Of a stretch of DNA of 34,550 bases, positions 7,464 through 15,315 are shown piece by piece. Numbering within the stretch: position 1 is the first letter of the stretch; every line of letters begins with the position of its first letter. The notes under the pieces are model-generated. The model searched no databases, was not told the origin of the DNA, and worked only from the letters and a program-made list of their open reading frames with translations. A program made the position numbers and the translations under genes. Source of the DNA: JASHVB01 sp036489395. GTDB lineage: Bacteria > Pseudomonadota > Alphaproteobacteria > Acetobacterales > Acetobacteraceae. The stretch lies in contig DASXFW010000094.1 of the NCBI GenBank assembly GCA_036489395.1, positions 1 to 34,550 of the forward strand, read 5' to 3'.

Positions 7464-8831
7464 TCACTCCGCGGCCTGTTGCAGTGGCAGCCGGTCACGT
7501 CCGATCAGCGTGTCCCAGTTGTCGCCTCGCAGGTACGACGCATACACCCGGTAATAGTTGCGCGGCGTCTGATCGGTGATCTGCAGCGACACGTCGCCGC
7601 GGATCGGATCGTCCATCCGATACGCGCCCATCGACGCCTGATAGTTGAACGGATGACGCCGCGCGATCGTGCCTTTGCTCGCCGCCGTCGCGTACAGCCA
7701 GTTCTCCATGTCGTCTTGCTCTGTCATCCCAGCGGGACCAGAATAGCGCATGTAGAAGCGCCGCAGCACGTCCTTGACCTCGACCGGCGCATCAGCATCG
7801 ACCAGGAAGAACCGCCACCCCTCGGTTTCGGTCGGGCTGTGCGGATGCCAGACGCACAGTCCGCGCGGCTGTCGCCCGTGATAGGCGGTGTTGGGGAAAA
7901 TGCACCCGGTGAACGGCAGCAACCGAGCCTTGTCTCCCAGCCGCCGCTTGCGTTCATAAAAGCAGTGGCGGAAGTACTCCTCGACGATCGGGTGTTGCGC
8001 ATACGCCGGCTCGTATTCGAACTCCGGCGGCATCAGCACGCTGTGCATGCCGTGGCCGCCCGGGTGGCCGACCCATACGTGCTGGCCCTTGTTGTATTCG
8101 TTGTCCCGCCTTCCCTTCACGCCCCGCTGCCCGCTCGGGCCGATGCCGATCATATCGACCGAGCGGTGCGACGGATTGTGGTAGGTGTCGCCAAGGAAAT
8201 TCTCCGAGGGGAATTTCCAGTTGGATGGGAAGACCCATTTGTGCACGCCAATCACCTCGGACCCGCCGGGCCGGCCGTCACGGCAATCCAGCACCTGGTC
8301 CAGGTGATCGACCGCGCCGCCGAGATAATCCAGCAGCGGCGGTGCCGCGGCATCCCACGACGCCCACACCGTGCTTTTGTAGATCTCCAGCCGCGGCGCC
8401 TCGATCAGCGACCACTCGTCGCGGTTCAGCGTGCCTTCGTACAGCGCGCGATACAGCGGCACGCCCTGCAACTTGCCGTCCGTCGTGTAGCTCCAGGAGT
8501 GGTACGGACATACGAACAGCGAGGTGTTGCCCTGCTCGTAGCGACAGACCTTCATGCCGCGATGCCGGCAGGAATTCAGAAACACGTGCACGGTCCGCTG
8601 TGCGTCGCGGCATAGGATCACCGACTCCTCGCCCATGCGGGAGACGAAGAAATCGCCTGGATTGGGAATCTGGCTTTCGTGGCCGACGAACAGCCAGGCG
8701 CGGGAGAACAGGGTATCCAGCTCGGCGCGATAGAATTCGGGCGAGACGAAGATTTCTCGGCTGATCGCGCCGCGGCGCAGGTCGATCATCTGGTCCAGGG
8801 GCAGATTGGCGGTCAACGGCCAGTCCTCCAT
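7464..8831 (-). CDS. Rieske oxygenase alpha subunit, copy 2
   Basis: This is a second large subunit with the same architecture as its neighbour at 5778-7124, and long stretches are identical in both (for example NTSLFVCPYHSWSYTTDGKL and DTYHNPSHRSVDMIG). The Rieske ligands are Cys88-x-His90 and Cys108-x2-His111, and the NWKF...ENFLGDTYH...H iron site is intact. The copies differ mainly in the first 20 residues, around residues 145-175 and in the stretch after the iron motif, where substrate specificity could diverge. The ATG at 8831 is used. A GTG at 8843 is an alternative, and the ribosome site is weak for both. No beta subunit follows it directly; instead about 340 bases of palindromic repeats lie between it and copy 1. 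Likely a recent tandem duplication (inference). Confidence 0.92.
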   Translation of the reverse strand: MEDWPLTANLPLDQMIDLRRGAISREIFVSPEFYRAELDTLFSRAWLFVGHESQIPNPGDFFVSRMGEESVILCRDAQRTVHVFLNSCRHRGMKVCRYEQGNTSLFVCPYHSWSYTTDGKLQGVPLYRALYEGTLNRDEWSLIEAPRLEIYKSTVWASWDAAAPPLLDYLGGAVDHLDQVLDCRDGRPGGSEVIGVHKWVFPSNWKFPSENFLGDTYHNPSHRSVDMIGIGPSGQRGVKGRRDNEYNKGQHVWVGHPGGHGMHSVLMPPEFEYEPAYAQHPIVEEYFRHCFYERKRRLGDKARLLPFTGCIFPNTAYHGRQPRGLCVWHPHSPTETEGWRFFLVDADAPVEVKDVLRRFYMRYSGPAGMTEQDDMENWLYATAASKGTIARRHPFNYQASMGAYRMDDPIRGDVSLQITDQTPRNYYRVYASYLRGDNWDTLIGRDRLPLQQAAE

Positions 8832-8947
8832 GATGGGCGGCACGCCCTCTGCCGGATTGTGCGCCGTTCGGCATGGGTAGCGTCAAGAGCGCCGTGCTGC
8901 GGGCACGCTCGCGCACATGTGCGCACCGGCCGCTGCGTTGCGCCGGG

Positions 8948-9337
8948 ATGAAACTTTGCCGTTACCATCTTTGTTTGTTATGGCACCAGGCGCGCTGGGC
9001 GAGGGGCACAGACTTGCGACACCTGTCCTTCGGTGTTGGCCAATCCTACAATCCGTCGGAGCCTGCTTCCGATCGGGACGGGGAATCGCGCGCTGCGACA
9101 GCGGCGGGAAATCGCCAGAAACGCCGGCTGGCCGACGTCGTCGAAAGCGCATTTTCGGCTGCCCTGTTGCAAGGCGAACTTGCCACTGCGGAGGAATTGC
9201 TCGGCGTGCTGGAAAATATGCTGGCACGGGCGAAGGTCAGCTCACGCAGCGACCGGCGCGGTGGCGCTCAGCGACAGTTGGAGCGGGCTCGGCGCGATCT
9301 GGAAACGCGGAGGCTCGCCCGGTACCGGCGGTTTTGA
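8948..9337 (+). CDS. small hypothetical protein, helical C-terminus
   Basis: I do not recognise a named family. The supportable part is the C-terminal half, where ADVVESAFSAALLQGELATA and ELLGVLENMLARAK form a strongly helical, amphipathic region. It is followed by a basic helix rich in RR/ER/LE ending RLARYRRF. This has the look of a small conserved alphaproteobacterial protein. The N-terminal part is weak and the start is uncertain; the ATG at 8948 is a guess without a good ribosome site. It is divergent from the oxygenase alpha gene (117-base gap) and convergent with the HAD gene. No function is proposed. Confidence 0.45.
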   Translation: MKLCRYHLCLLWHQARWARGTDLRHLSFGVGQSYNPSEPASDRDGESRAATAAGNRQKRRLADVVESAFSAALLQGELATAEELLGVLENMLARAKVSSRSDRRGGAQRQLERARRDLETRRLARYRRF

Positions 9338-9391
9338 AGCAGGTTGCGGACAGCGAGCAACCTATAATACCAGAGGCTGAAAGTCCTGACT

Positions 9392-9489
9392 CTTGTGTCA
9401 TGGCCGGGCTTGGCCCGGCCACCCACGGCTTGTCTTGGGACATACGGCAAAGACGTGGGTGACCGGGCCAAGCCCGGTCATGACACAAG
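9392..9489. repeat. family R3 inverted repeat between convergent genes
   Basis: Arms of 27 bases, CTTGTGTCATGgCCGGGCTT plus GGCCCGG and its inverse, differ at one base and enclose about 44 bases. The arms themselves contain smaller CCGGGC/GCCCGG stems. It sits between the small + gene and the HAD gene (-), where a two-sided terminator would be expected. Confidence 0.8.
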
Positions 9490-9547
9490 GGGACGTGCCG
9501 TGCAGCCGTACGTTAAAACTTACGGCTCCTGGTATAATAGCAGCCGC

Positions 9548-10192
9548 TTAAAGTTCCGAGAGAAGCGCTGGAAGGTTGGCAAGACTGTCAATCCGCACAT
9601 GCGCGTGATCCGCATCCGGCTTTTCCGCGTGCATCCAGCCCCACGGCCCGCGCCGTAGATGCACCGCCACCATGCCCGCGGCACGTGCCGGCAGAACGTC
9701 GTTGTCCACGCGATCGCCGACATAGGCGATTCGCTCCGGCGGTTCGCCGGCGGCCTCGATGACCCGCGCGAAGAACGCCGCGTTCGGCTTGGACACACCC
9801 CACCCGGCCGATGACGCGATCACATCGGCCGGCACGCTCAGGCGATGCAGCGCGGCCTCCGCCTCGATCGGCTGGTTGCCGGCGATCAGCACCTTGAAGC
9901 CGCGTTCGCGCAGTTCGGCCAGGCAGGGGATCGCATCGGGATACAGGTCGTCGGGCTGGAAATCGTAGCGATAGCCCTGCGCCGCGCGCAGCTTGCGAAC
10001 GTTGGCGAAATCCAGGTCGGGTCGGAAGATTTCGAACACCCGGCGCAGCGATTGGCCGCGCTCCATGGTGACGCCAAGTGCGGTGAACAGGGTCAGGCGG
10101 GGCACGCCGAGGAAGCCGGCCCAGCCGTCCCAGTGGCGGGTCTCGTCGATTAGCGTTTCTCCCACGTCGAAGCAGACGGCGCGGATGGCCAT
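9548..10192 (-). CDS. HAD-superfamily hydrolase
   Basis: This cytosolic Rossmannoid phosphatase or dehalogenase-like enzyme has 214 residues. The nucleophile motif is Asp9 in FDVGET (9-13). Motif III Lys135 lies in SKPNAAFF and motif IV is GDRVDND (159-165). The second position of the usual DxD is Gly11, so the general acid of typical HAD phosphatases is missing; this is seen in haloacid-dehalogenase and some YjjG-like branches. The helical cap between motifs I and II (about 18-90) makes it a C1-cap HAD. It follows the alpha/beta hydrolase gene by 26 bases on the same strand, so they likely form an operon. Substrate unknown. Confidence 0.85.
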   Translation of the reverse strand: MAIRAVCFDVGETLIDETRHWDGWAGFLGVPRLTLFTALGVTMERGQSLRRVFEIFRPDLDFANVRKLRAAQGYRYDFQPDDLYPDAIPCLAELRERGFKVLIAGNQPIEAEAALHRLSVPADVIASSAGWGVSKPNAAFFARVIEAAGEPPERIAYVGDRVDNDVLPARAAGMVAVHLRRGPWGWMHAEKPDADHAHVRIDSLANLPALLSEL

Positions 10193-10218
10193 GGATATCT
10201 TTCGTCGGTTGGAGAGAG

Positions 10219-11025
10219 CTATGCGCTATGTTGCCGCAGGAAACTTAGCGTCTTTTCGTTGAACTCGGCGACATTCTCGTAGATCGGCGCATGCGCGCAA
10301 CCCTGAAACACATGCAGTTCGCTCTGCCCTATGCCGTTCTTCATGGCGTCGGCAAAGCGGGTGGACGTGACGGCGTCGTGCTGGCCGAACGTGATCTGGG
10401 TCGGCGCGGCGATTGCCGCCAGCGCCGCTTCGGCGTCGTGCGCGATCACCGCGTCGGACTGGCGCAGGAAGGCGTCGAGCGGCTGCGCCGGCCGGCCGCG
10501 CACGAAATTGGCCAGCGCGTCGATATAGTCCGGCTTGGCCGCGTAAAGCTCCGGCGTGAAGCACCACGGGAAGATGCCCTGGATGATCATGTCGGTGACG
10601 CTGCCGAGACCCTTGGCCATGGTCTGCCAACCCTGCACCACCACTTTCAGGAACGGATCGGTCTTCGTCCAGCCGCTGTGCAACGACAGCGATTTGACGC
10701 GTTGCGGATGCCGCGCGGCGAGCCACAGGCCGGTGGCCGCGCCCAGCGACAGGCCGGACACGTGCGCCCGATCGATGCCGATCGCCTGCATGAAGGCCGC
10801 GACGTCATCGGCGAACAATTGCGTTGACCAGGGGCCGTCGGGCTTGTCGGTTTCGCCCGCGCCGCGCGGATCGATCGAGATGCAGGTGAAGTGTTTCGCG
10901 TAGTCGGCGACCTGGAACGCATAGCAGGCGTTGTCCGCCGCCAGGTACGGAATCAGCAGAAGCGGCTCGCCGCTGCCCTGCTGCTCGTAGTTCATGGTGA
11001 TGTCGTTCACCTTGATTCTGGGCAT
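10219..11025 (-). CDS. alpha/beta-fold hydrolase
   Basis: This serine hydrolase resembles 3-oxoadipate enol-lactonases and related esterases. The catalytic triad can be read as Ser93 in GLSLGA, Asp217 in FGQHDAV and His245 in GCAHAPIYEN. The oxyanion-hole region is LLLIPYLAADN and the strand-turn SIDPRGAGETDKP is characteristic. At 268 residues it has the usual length with a helical lid (about 125-190). It begins at the ATG complementary to 11023-11025. Its nearness to Rieske oxygenase genes would suit aromatic catabolism, but the genes are not in the same operon, so this is only a hint. Confidence 0.88.
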   Translation of the reverse strand: MPRIKVNDITMNYEQQGSGEPLLLIPYLAADNACYAFQVADYAKHFTCISIDPRGAGETDKPDGPWSTQLFADDVAAFMQAIGIDRAHVSGLSLGAATGLWLAARHPQRVKSLSLHSGWTKTDPFLKVVVQGWQTMAKGLGSVTDMIIQGIFPWCFTPELYAAKPDYIDALANFVRGRPAQPLDAFLRQSDAVIAHDAEAALAAIAAPTQITFGQHDAVTSTRFADAMKNGIGQSELHVFQGCAHAPIYENVAEFNEKTLSFLRQHSA

Positions 11026-11254
11026 GGGTGTGCTCCGTTTCCGCCGTTGGCAGCCGCTTCGCCGCTTTGACGGAAAGCGTAGGCGCTGGCCGAGGCTGTG
11101 ACAACGCGGGTACCGCTGTCAGTGGCGGACGTCGCGCCGTTATCGACCATGACGCCGGCCATTCGCCTGGCCACGTGACGGGTTCAATTATCGCGGCGCC
11201 CCGCATTGCAGGCGGCAGCGTCGCGTTCCTGTCATGCGAACCAGGAGGCGCGCC

Positions 11255-11425
11255 ATGTCGATGCCGAACGACCAGAACCAGCCCGCCCAGGTACCCGGCG
11301 ACGCCGAATCTCCGCCAAAGGGCGAGGAAGACAGAACCGCAAAGGGAGCCGTGAAGCGCACGGACAGGACTGAACCGGTGGAGAGCGAGCAAACAAGCGC
11401 AGGCAAGCGTCATGACGAGGGGTAA
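11255..11425 (+). CDS. 56-residue hydrophilic, probably disordered protein
   Basis: I recognise no family. The ATG at 11255 follows a perfect AGGAGG (11243-11248) with six bases between, the best ribosome site in the window. The product is almost free of hydrophobic residues and rich in Glu, Lys, Asp, Gln, Pro and Thr (PNDQNQPAQVPGDAESPPKG at the start), so it should be unfolded in isolation. Small proteins of this type occur as stress or DNA-associated proteins in alphaproteobacteria, but nothing in the sequence assigns a role. It is divergent from the alpha/beta hydrolase gene. Confidence 0.55.
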   Translation: MSMPNDQNQPAQVPGDAESPPKGEEDRTAKGAVKRTDRTEPVESEQTSAGKRHDEG

Positions 11426-11504
11426 CTGCGCGCCCGGCCATGGCTTGCACTCTCCGTAATGCCGCTCCCGAACACTAACGCGGGAGACGGCCACGAACCG
11501 GAAC

Positions 11505-11650
11505 CACCGGGTGGGCCGGCTGGATTTCAACCGCGGTATCGTAACGTTCGATCGAACACTGGTGAACACGGAAAAGTCGGTGCTTCGCATCGATGGGGAT
11601 GCATCGCTGAAGACGCAGGCGCTGTCGATGAAGATGACCGCGAGGCCTAG
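11505..11650 (+). pseudogene. remnant of an AsmA-family C-terminal region
   Basis: In frame from 11511 the sequence reads GRLDFNRGIVTFDRTLVNTE, then KSVLRIDGDASLKTQALSMK, then MTARP. This matches the pattern of the AsmA C-terminal repeat, in which a strand ending in a variable acidic pair is followed by a short G-D/E-G turn, a strand and L.L.. strands. The frame has a stop at 11457-11459 upstream and no rest of the gene. The coding sense is lost after 11650 at a GC-rich hairpin. I read it as the leftover of a deleted AsmA-like gene, from recall of family appearance only. Confidence 0.4.
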
Positions 11651-11662
11651 GGCCGTACGCGC

Positions 11663-11681
11663 GGCGCGCCGAAAGCGCGCC
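11663..11681. terminator. GC hairpin at the 3' end of ilvE
   Basis: GGCGCGC and GCGCGCC pair around a CGAAA loop, immediately beyond the ilvE stop codon (11682-11684 on the - strand). There is no U-run, so termination is only likely, not certain. Confidence 0.5.
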
Positions 11682-12584
11682 CTACGCGGCCACCACCTTC
11701 GCCACGTCCTCCGGCGACTGCACCACCAGCGCGTCGTAGTCCTGCATCAGCGTTTCGGTGATCCGGCCGGGCGTGAAGCGATACGCAGCGATCTCGCGCA
11801 CCGCCGTCACTTCCGCCGCTGTGCCTGCCAGGAAGCATTCGGTCGCCTGCGACAGCTCCGCCAGTTCGATCGGCCGCTCGATCACCTTCACCTGCCGCTT
11901 CTTCGCCAGGCTCATGACCGAGCGCCGCGTGATACCGTCCAGGAAGCAGTCCGGAGTCGGCGTGTGCAGATCGCCATCCATGACGAAGAAGATGTTGGCG
12001 CCGGTCGCCTCGGAAACGCGGCCGCGCCAGTCCAGCAGCAGCGCATCGTTCCAGCCCTCAGCCTCCGCCTTGTGCTTGGACATCGTGCCGATCATGTAGA
12101 GGCCGGTGGCCTTCGCATGCACCGGCGCGGTCTCCGGCGACGGCCGCCGCCACTCGCCGATGCCGATGCGGATGCCGGTCATCTTGTCCGCGGCGAAATA
12201 ACTGGGCCACGGCCACGCGGCGATCGCCATGTGGATCGACGTCTCCTGCGCGGACACCGCCATCATCTCGGAGCCGCGCCAGGCGATCGGCCGCACATAC
12301 CCGTCGGTCAGGCCATTGGCGGCCAGCACCTGCCGGGTCGCCGCGTCGATCTGGTCCGCGTTGTAGGGCAGATCGAAGCCCAGGATGCGGCCGGAATTGA
12401 CCAGCCGGTCGGTGTGGTCGCGCAGCCGAAACACGTTACCATTGTACGCCCGTTCGCCTTCGAACACGGCGCTGGCATAATGCAGCCCGTGCGAGAGGAC
12501 GTGGAGTTTGGCGTCACGCCAGGGAACCAGCTTGCCGTCGAACCAGATCCAGCCGTCCCGGTCGTCGAAAGGAACAAGCGCCAT
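11682..12584 (-). CDS. ilvE: branched-chain amino acid aminotransferase
   Basis: This class IV PLP enzyme transfers the amino group between glutamate and the keto acids of Leu, Ile and Val. The 300-residue protein carries the PLP lysine Lys158 in VHAKATGLYM, plus LSHGLHYASAVFEGERAY (30-47) and the cofactor-phosphate region EATGANIFFV. All fit IlvE of the branched-chain type rather than D-amino-acid or aminodeoxychorismate enzymes. An AGGA-type site lies 7-8 bases before the ATG. The promoter region is shared with the divergent MarR operon and contains a palindrome next to the predicted -35 box, so regulation by that MarR protein is plausible. Confidence 0.93.
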   Translation of the reverse strand: MALVPFDDRDGWIWFDGKLVPWRDAKLHVLSHGLHYASAVFEGERAYNGNVFRLRDHTDRLVNSGRILGFDLPYNADQIDAATRQVLAANGLTDGYVRPIAWRGSEMMAVSAQETSIHMAIAAWPWPSYFAADKMTGIRIGIGEWRRPSPETAPVHAKATGLYMIGTMSKHKAEAEGWNDALLLDWRGRVSEATGANIFFVMDGDLHTPTPDCFLDGITRRSVMSLAKKRQVKVIERPIELAELSQATECFLAGTAAEVTAVREIAAYRFTPGRITETLMQDYDALVVQSPEDVAKVVAA

Positions 12585-12603
12585 GGCCGTCTTCCTCGCA
12601 AGA

Positions 12604-12633
12604 TTGTTGCTTCAACCAAGCGGATCGTATAAT
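12604..12633 (+). promoter_or_regulatory. sigma70-type promoter for the marR operon
   Basis: TTGTTG at 12604-12609 and TATAAT at 12628-12633, spaced by 18 bases, point toward the MarR gene at 12696. The -10 box overlaps the -10 box proposed for ilvE on the other strand, so the two promoters would compete. Confidence 0.55.
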
Positions 12634-12653
12634 GGACCCGCCAACTAAGTCAA
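12626..12653 (-). promoter_or_regulatory. sigma70-type promoter for ilvE
   Basis: Read on the - strand, TTGACT (12653 to 12648) and TATACG (12631 to 12626) are spaced by 16 bases and lead into ilvE. The -35 box falls inside the palindrome at 12649-12663 except for one base. Confidence 0.45.
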
Positions 12654-12663
12654 CAATGCTGAC
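12649..12663. promoter_or_regulatory. 15-bp palindrome, candidate MarR operator
   Basis: GTCAACAATGCTGAC pairs at six of seven positions around a central A. It covers the predicted ilvE -35 box and starts about 16 bases after the marR -10 box, which is a good place for repression of both promoters. Operator function is inference from position and symmetry. Confidence 0.5.
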
Positions 12664-12695
12664 ATAACCAGCGCGCCATCGGAGGAATGTCTGCC

Positions 12696-13280
12696 ATGCC
12701 CGAACCGAAGGGCGCCGTGATCGATCCCGCCCGCCCCCTTGGCGGCGTCAGCGTGTTGGAAGCGAAACGCGATTCCCGCCCCGCCGTTGCCGGACCCAGC
12801 ACGCCGCGCGAGGAGGACATGCGCCTCGCGCAGGACCTCATGTTCTTCGCCTACCGCGACTTCACCAACGCCGCCGACGTGATCCTGGAGGAGCTGGGCT
12901 TCGGCCGCGCGCATCACCGCGCACTGCACTTCATCGGCCGCAACCCCGGCATCACCGTCTCCGACCTGCTGCTGATCCTGCGCATCACCAAGCAGTCGCT
13001 CGCCCGCGTGCTGGGCGCGCTGGTGGAGCGCGGCTATGTCGCGCAGGCCCCTGGCCGCGAGGACCGCCGCCAGCGTCTGCTGACGCTGACCCCGTCCGGC
13101 GAGGCACTGGAACGGCGCTGCTTCGAACGCCAGCGCGAACGGCTCGCCCCCGCCTATCGCGAAGCAGGCGCCGCCGCGGTGGACGGCTATCGCCGGGTCA
13201 TGCAGGCAATCATGGACGACTCCGCTCGGACCTATATCGGAACGACGCACGGCCCCGGCAAGACCAGGCGGCCGGCATAA
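12696..13280 (+). CDS. MarR-family transcriptional regulator (PetP-like)
   Basis: This is a winged-helix dimeric DNA-binding protein. The core has VSDLLLILRITKQSLARVLG as helix-turn-helix, then GYVAQAPGREDRRQRLLTLT as the wing, with the MarR signature DRR and LT-P-G. The ATG at 12696 is preferred to that at 12687 because GGAGG at 12681-12685 is correctly spaced only for the former. An N-terminal tail of about 40 residues precedes the domain. The gene overlaps the response regulator by one base (TAATG) and heads a three-gene operon. The MarR plus OmpR-type pair resembles petP-petR of Rhodobacter capsulatus; that comparison is from memory. Confidence 0.88.
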   Translation: MPEPKGAVIDPARPLGGVSVLEAKRDSRPAVAGPSTPREEDMRLAQDLMFFAYRDFTNAADVILEELGFGRAHHRALHFIGRNPGITVSDLLLILRITKQSLARVLGALVERGYVAQAPGREDRRQRLLTLTPSGEALERRCFERQRERLAPAYREAGAAAVDGYRRVMQAIMDDSARTYIGTTHGPGKTRRPA

Positions 13281-13978
13281 TGGCCGACGATGCGCACATC
13301 CTGGTGGTCGATGACGACGCGCGATTGCGCGCCCTGCTGTCGCGCTACCTCGCGGGTGCCGGCTTCCGCGTGACCACGGCAGAGAACGCCTCCGACGCGC
13401 GAACCAAGCTGCGCGCCATCAACCCCGATCTGATGGTACTGGACGTTATGATGCCGGGCGAAAGCGGCCTGGCGCTGACCGAATCACTCCGCGCAGAACA
13501 AGGCCACGATCTGCCGGTGCTGCTGCTGACCGCGCGCGGCGCGCCGGAAGACCGCATCGCCGGTTTCGAGGCCGGCGCCGACGACTACCTGCCCAAGCCC
13601 TTCGAACCGCGCGAGCTGGTGCTGCGCATCCGCGCCATGCTTCGCCGCGCACCTGTGCCGGTGCCGGATGCGCCGGCCGGACCGGTCGCGCTCGGCGACC
13701 TGACCTTCGATCCGGTGCGTGGCGAGCTGTCCGGTCCCGACGGCATCGTCCGGCTGACCGGCGGCGAAGGCGCGCTGCTGACCGCCCTCGCCCGCAAGCC
13801 AGGCGAGGTGCTGTCGCGCGAAGACATCGCCGCCGCACTCGGCAGCGAGGAATCCGGCGAACGCGCGATCGACGTGCAGGTGACGCGGCTGCGGCGTAAG
13901 ATCGAAGCCGACGCACGCGAGCCGCGCTTCCTGCACACGGTGCGCGGCCGAGGCTATGTGCTGAAGCCGGGGAGCTGA
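13280..13978 (+). CDS. OmpR-family response regulator (PetR-like)
   Basis: This two-component regulator would be phosphorylated by the kinase encoded next to it and bind DNA. The receiver domain (about 5-120) has the acidic pocket VVDDDA, phospho-acceptor Asp55 in VLDVMMPG and Lys106 in LPKPF. The effector domain (about 135-230) is a winged helix with RAIDVQVTRLRRKIE and HTVRGRGYVLKPGS, typical of OmpR/PhoB. Its length of 232 residues is standard. The ATG overlaps the MarR stop by one base, and the kinase ATG follows its stop after a single base, so the three genes are tightly coupled. Confidence 0.95.
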   Translation: MADDAHILVVDDDARLRALLSRYLAGAGFRVTTAENASDARTKLRAINPDLMVLDVMMPGESGLALTESLRAEQGHDLPVLLLTARGAPEDRIAGFEAGADDYLPKPFEPRELVLRIRAMLRRAPVPVPDAPAGPVALGDLTFDPVRGELSGPDGIVRLTGGEGALLTALARKPGEVLSREDIAAALGSEESGERAIDVQVTRLRRKIEADAREPRFLHTVRGRGYVLKPGS

Positions 13979-13979
13979 G

Positions 13980-15314
13980 ATGCGCATTCGCTATGGACGG
14001 CGGTCCGGCGGCTGGGCGAAGCGGTTCCTGCCGCGAACGCTGCTCGGGCGCAGCCTGCTGATGATCCTGCTCCCACTGATCTTGCTTGAGGCGGTGGCGC
14101 TGCAACTTTTCTATGGCAGCAATCTCGACCTGGTGTCGCGCCGCCTGTCCGGTGCCGTCGCCGGCGAGCTCGGCTACACCCTGGCGCTCTTGCACCGGTT
14201 CCCGGGCGAAGGGAATCGCGCGTGGATCCTGCAACAAGCCGCGCAGCAGTTCGACCTGGCGATTACCGTTGACGACGGTGCAAGACTGCCCAATCGGAAG
14301 TCGATCAACATCCTCGGGCCGATGGATGACGATCTCGCGGCCGCTCTGCGCCAGGAGTTCAACCGGCCTTTCTACACCGACTGGACGTCCGATCCGCAGT
14401 CCGTGCTGGTGCAACTGCAACTGCCGCATGCCGTGATGAAGATCTCGGTTCCGCGCAAGCGGCTTTACGCCGGCACCGTCTATATCTTCCTGTTGTGGGT
14501 GGCCGGCACCGCGCTGATCGTATTCATCATCGCCGCCTTGTTCATGCGCAACCAGGTGCGCGCGATCCGCCGGCTTGCCGCGGCGGCGGAGGCGTTCGGC
14601 ATGGGCCGCGACATCGGCTTCATCCGTCCCGAGGGCGCGATCGAAGTACGCAAGGCCGCCACCGCGTTCAACCGCATGCAGGACCGCATCCGCCGCTTCC
14701 TCATGCAGCGCACCGAAATGCTGGCCGGCGTGTCGCACGACCTGCGCACGCCGCTGACGCGGTTGAAACTGGCGCTGGCGATGCTGCCGCCGAATGAGGA
14801 TCAGCGCGACGACGTGACCGAAATGCAGGCGGATGTCGAGGAGATGGAGCGGATGGTCGGCGGCTACCTCGCCTTCGCGCGCGGCGAGGGGCTGGAACAA
14901 GCCGAACCGGCCAACCTGTCCGCCGTGCTGGAGGAAGTGGCCGCGGGTGCGCGGCGCGCGGGTGCGGACGTGTCGCTGGAGGTGCCGCCCACTCTGACCC
15001 TGTCGCTGCGGGTGAATGCGGTGCGGCGAGCGATTACGAATTTGGTGGATAATGCGCGGCGGCATGCCCGGCACGTCACGCTGGCCGCGGTGCCGCAAGG
15101 CCGGGCCGTGCAGGTAACGGTCGATGACGATGGTCCGGGCATTTCTCCGGATCGGCGCGAGAGCGTGTTCCGTCCGTTCGAAAGCAGCGAGGCCGGCGGC
15201 ACCGGGTTGGGGTTGACGATCGCCCGCGACATCGTGCGCGCGCATGGCGGGGAGATCGTGCTGGAGGAAAGCCCTCTGGGGGGGCTGAGGGCGCGGATCC
15301 GGCTACCGGTGTAA
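13980..15314 (+). CDS. EnvZ-type sensor histidine kinase
   Basis: This inner-membrane kinase is predicted to phosphorylate the preceding response regulator. Membrane segments lie at about 25-45 and 166-189 and enclose a periplasmic domain of roughly 120 residues. A HAMP region covers about 190-242. The phospho-accepting His253 is in SHDLRTPLTRLK. The ATPase domain shows the N box (TNLVDNA, 353-359), G1 (DDDGPGI, 382-388) and G2 (GGTGLGLTIA, 406-415). All motifs needed for activity are present. Organisation and motifs match EnvZ; the sensed signal is unknown. The gene ends directly at a cluster of palindromic and tandem repeats. Confidence 0.94.
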   Translation: MRIRYGRRSGGWAKRFLPRTLLGRSLLMILLPLILLEAVALQLFYGSNLDLVSRRLSGAVAGELGYTLALLHRFPGEGNRAWILQQAAQQFDLAITVDDGARLPNRKSINILGPMDDDLAAALRQEFNRPFYTDWTSDPQSVLVQLQLPHAVMKISVPRKRLYAGTVYIFLLWVAGTALIVFIIAALFMRNQVRAIRRLAAAAEAFGMGRDIGFIRPEGAIEVRKAATAFNRMQDRIRRFLMQRTEMLAGVSHDLRTPLTRLKLALAMLPPNEDQRDDVTEMQADVEEMERMVGGYLAFARGEGLEQAEPANLSAVLEEVAAGARRAGADVSLEVPPTLTLSLRVNAVRRAITNLVDNARRHARHVTLAAVPQGRAVQVTVDDDGPGISPDRRESVFRPFESSEAGGTGLGLTIARDIVRAHGGEIVLEESPLGGLRARIRLPV

Positions 15315-15315
15315 G

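Noticed and set aside
9344..9368. TTGCGG ... TATAAT as a promoter for the region after 9368
   Set aside because: Spacing between the boxes is about 13 bases, too short for sigma70, and no + strand gene follows.
11511..12632. 373-codon + strand frame beginning at the AsmA-like remnant
   Set aside because: After about 11650 it is only the antisense of ilvE; the AsmA likeness stops there, so the long frame is accidental.
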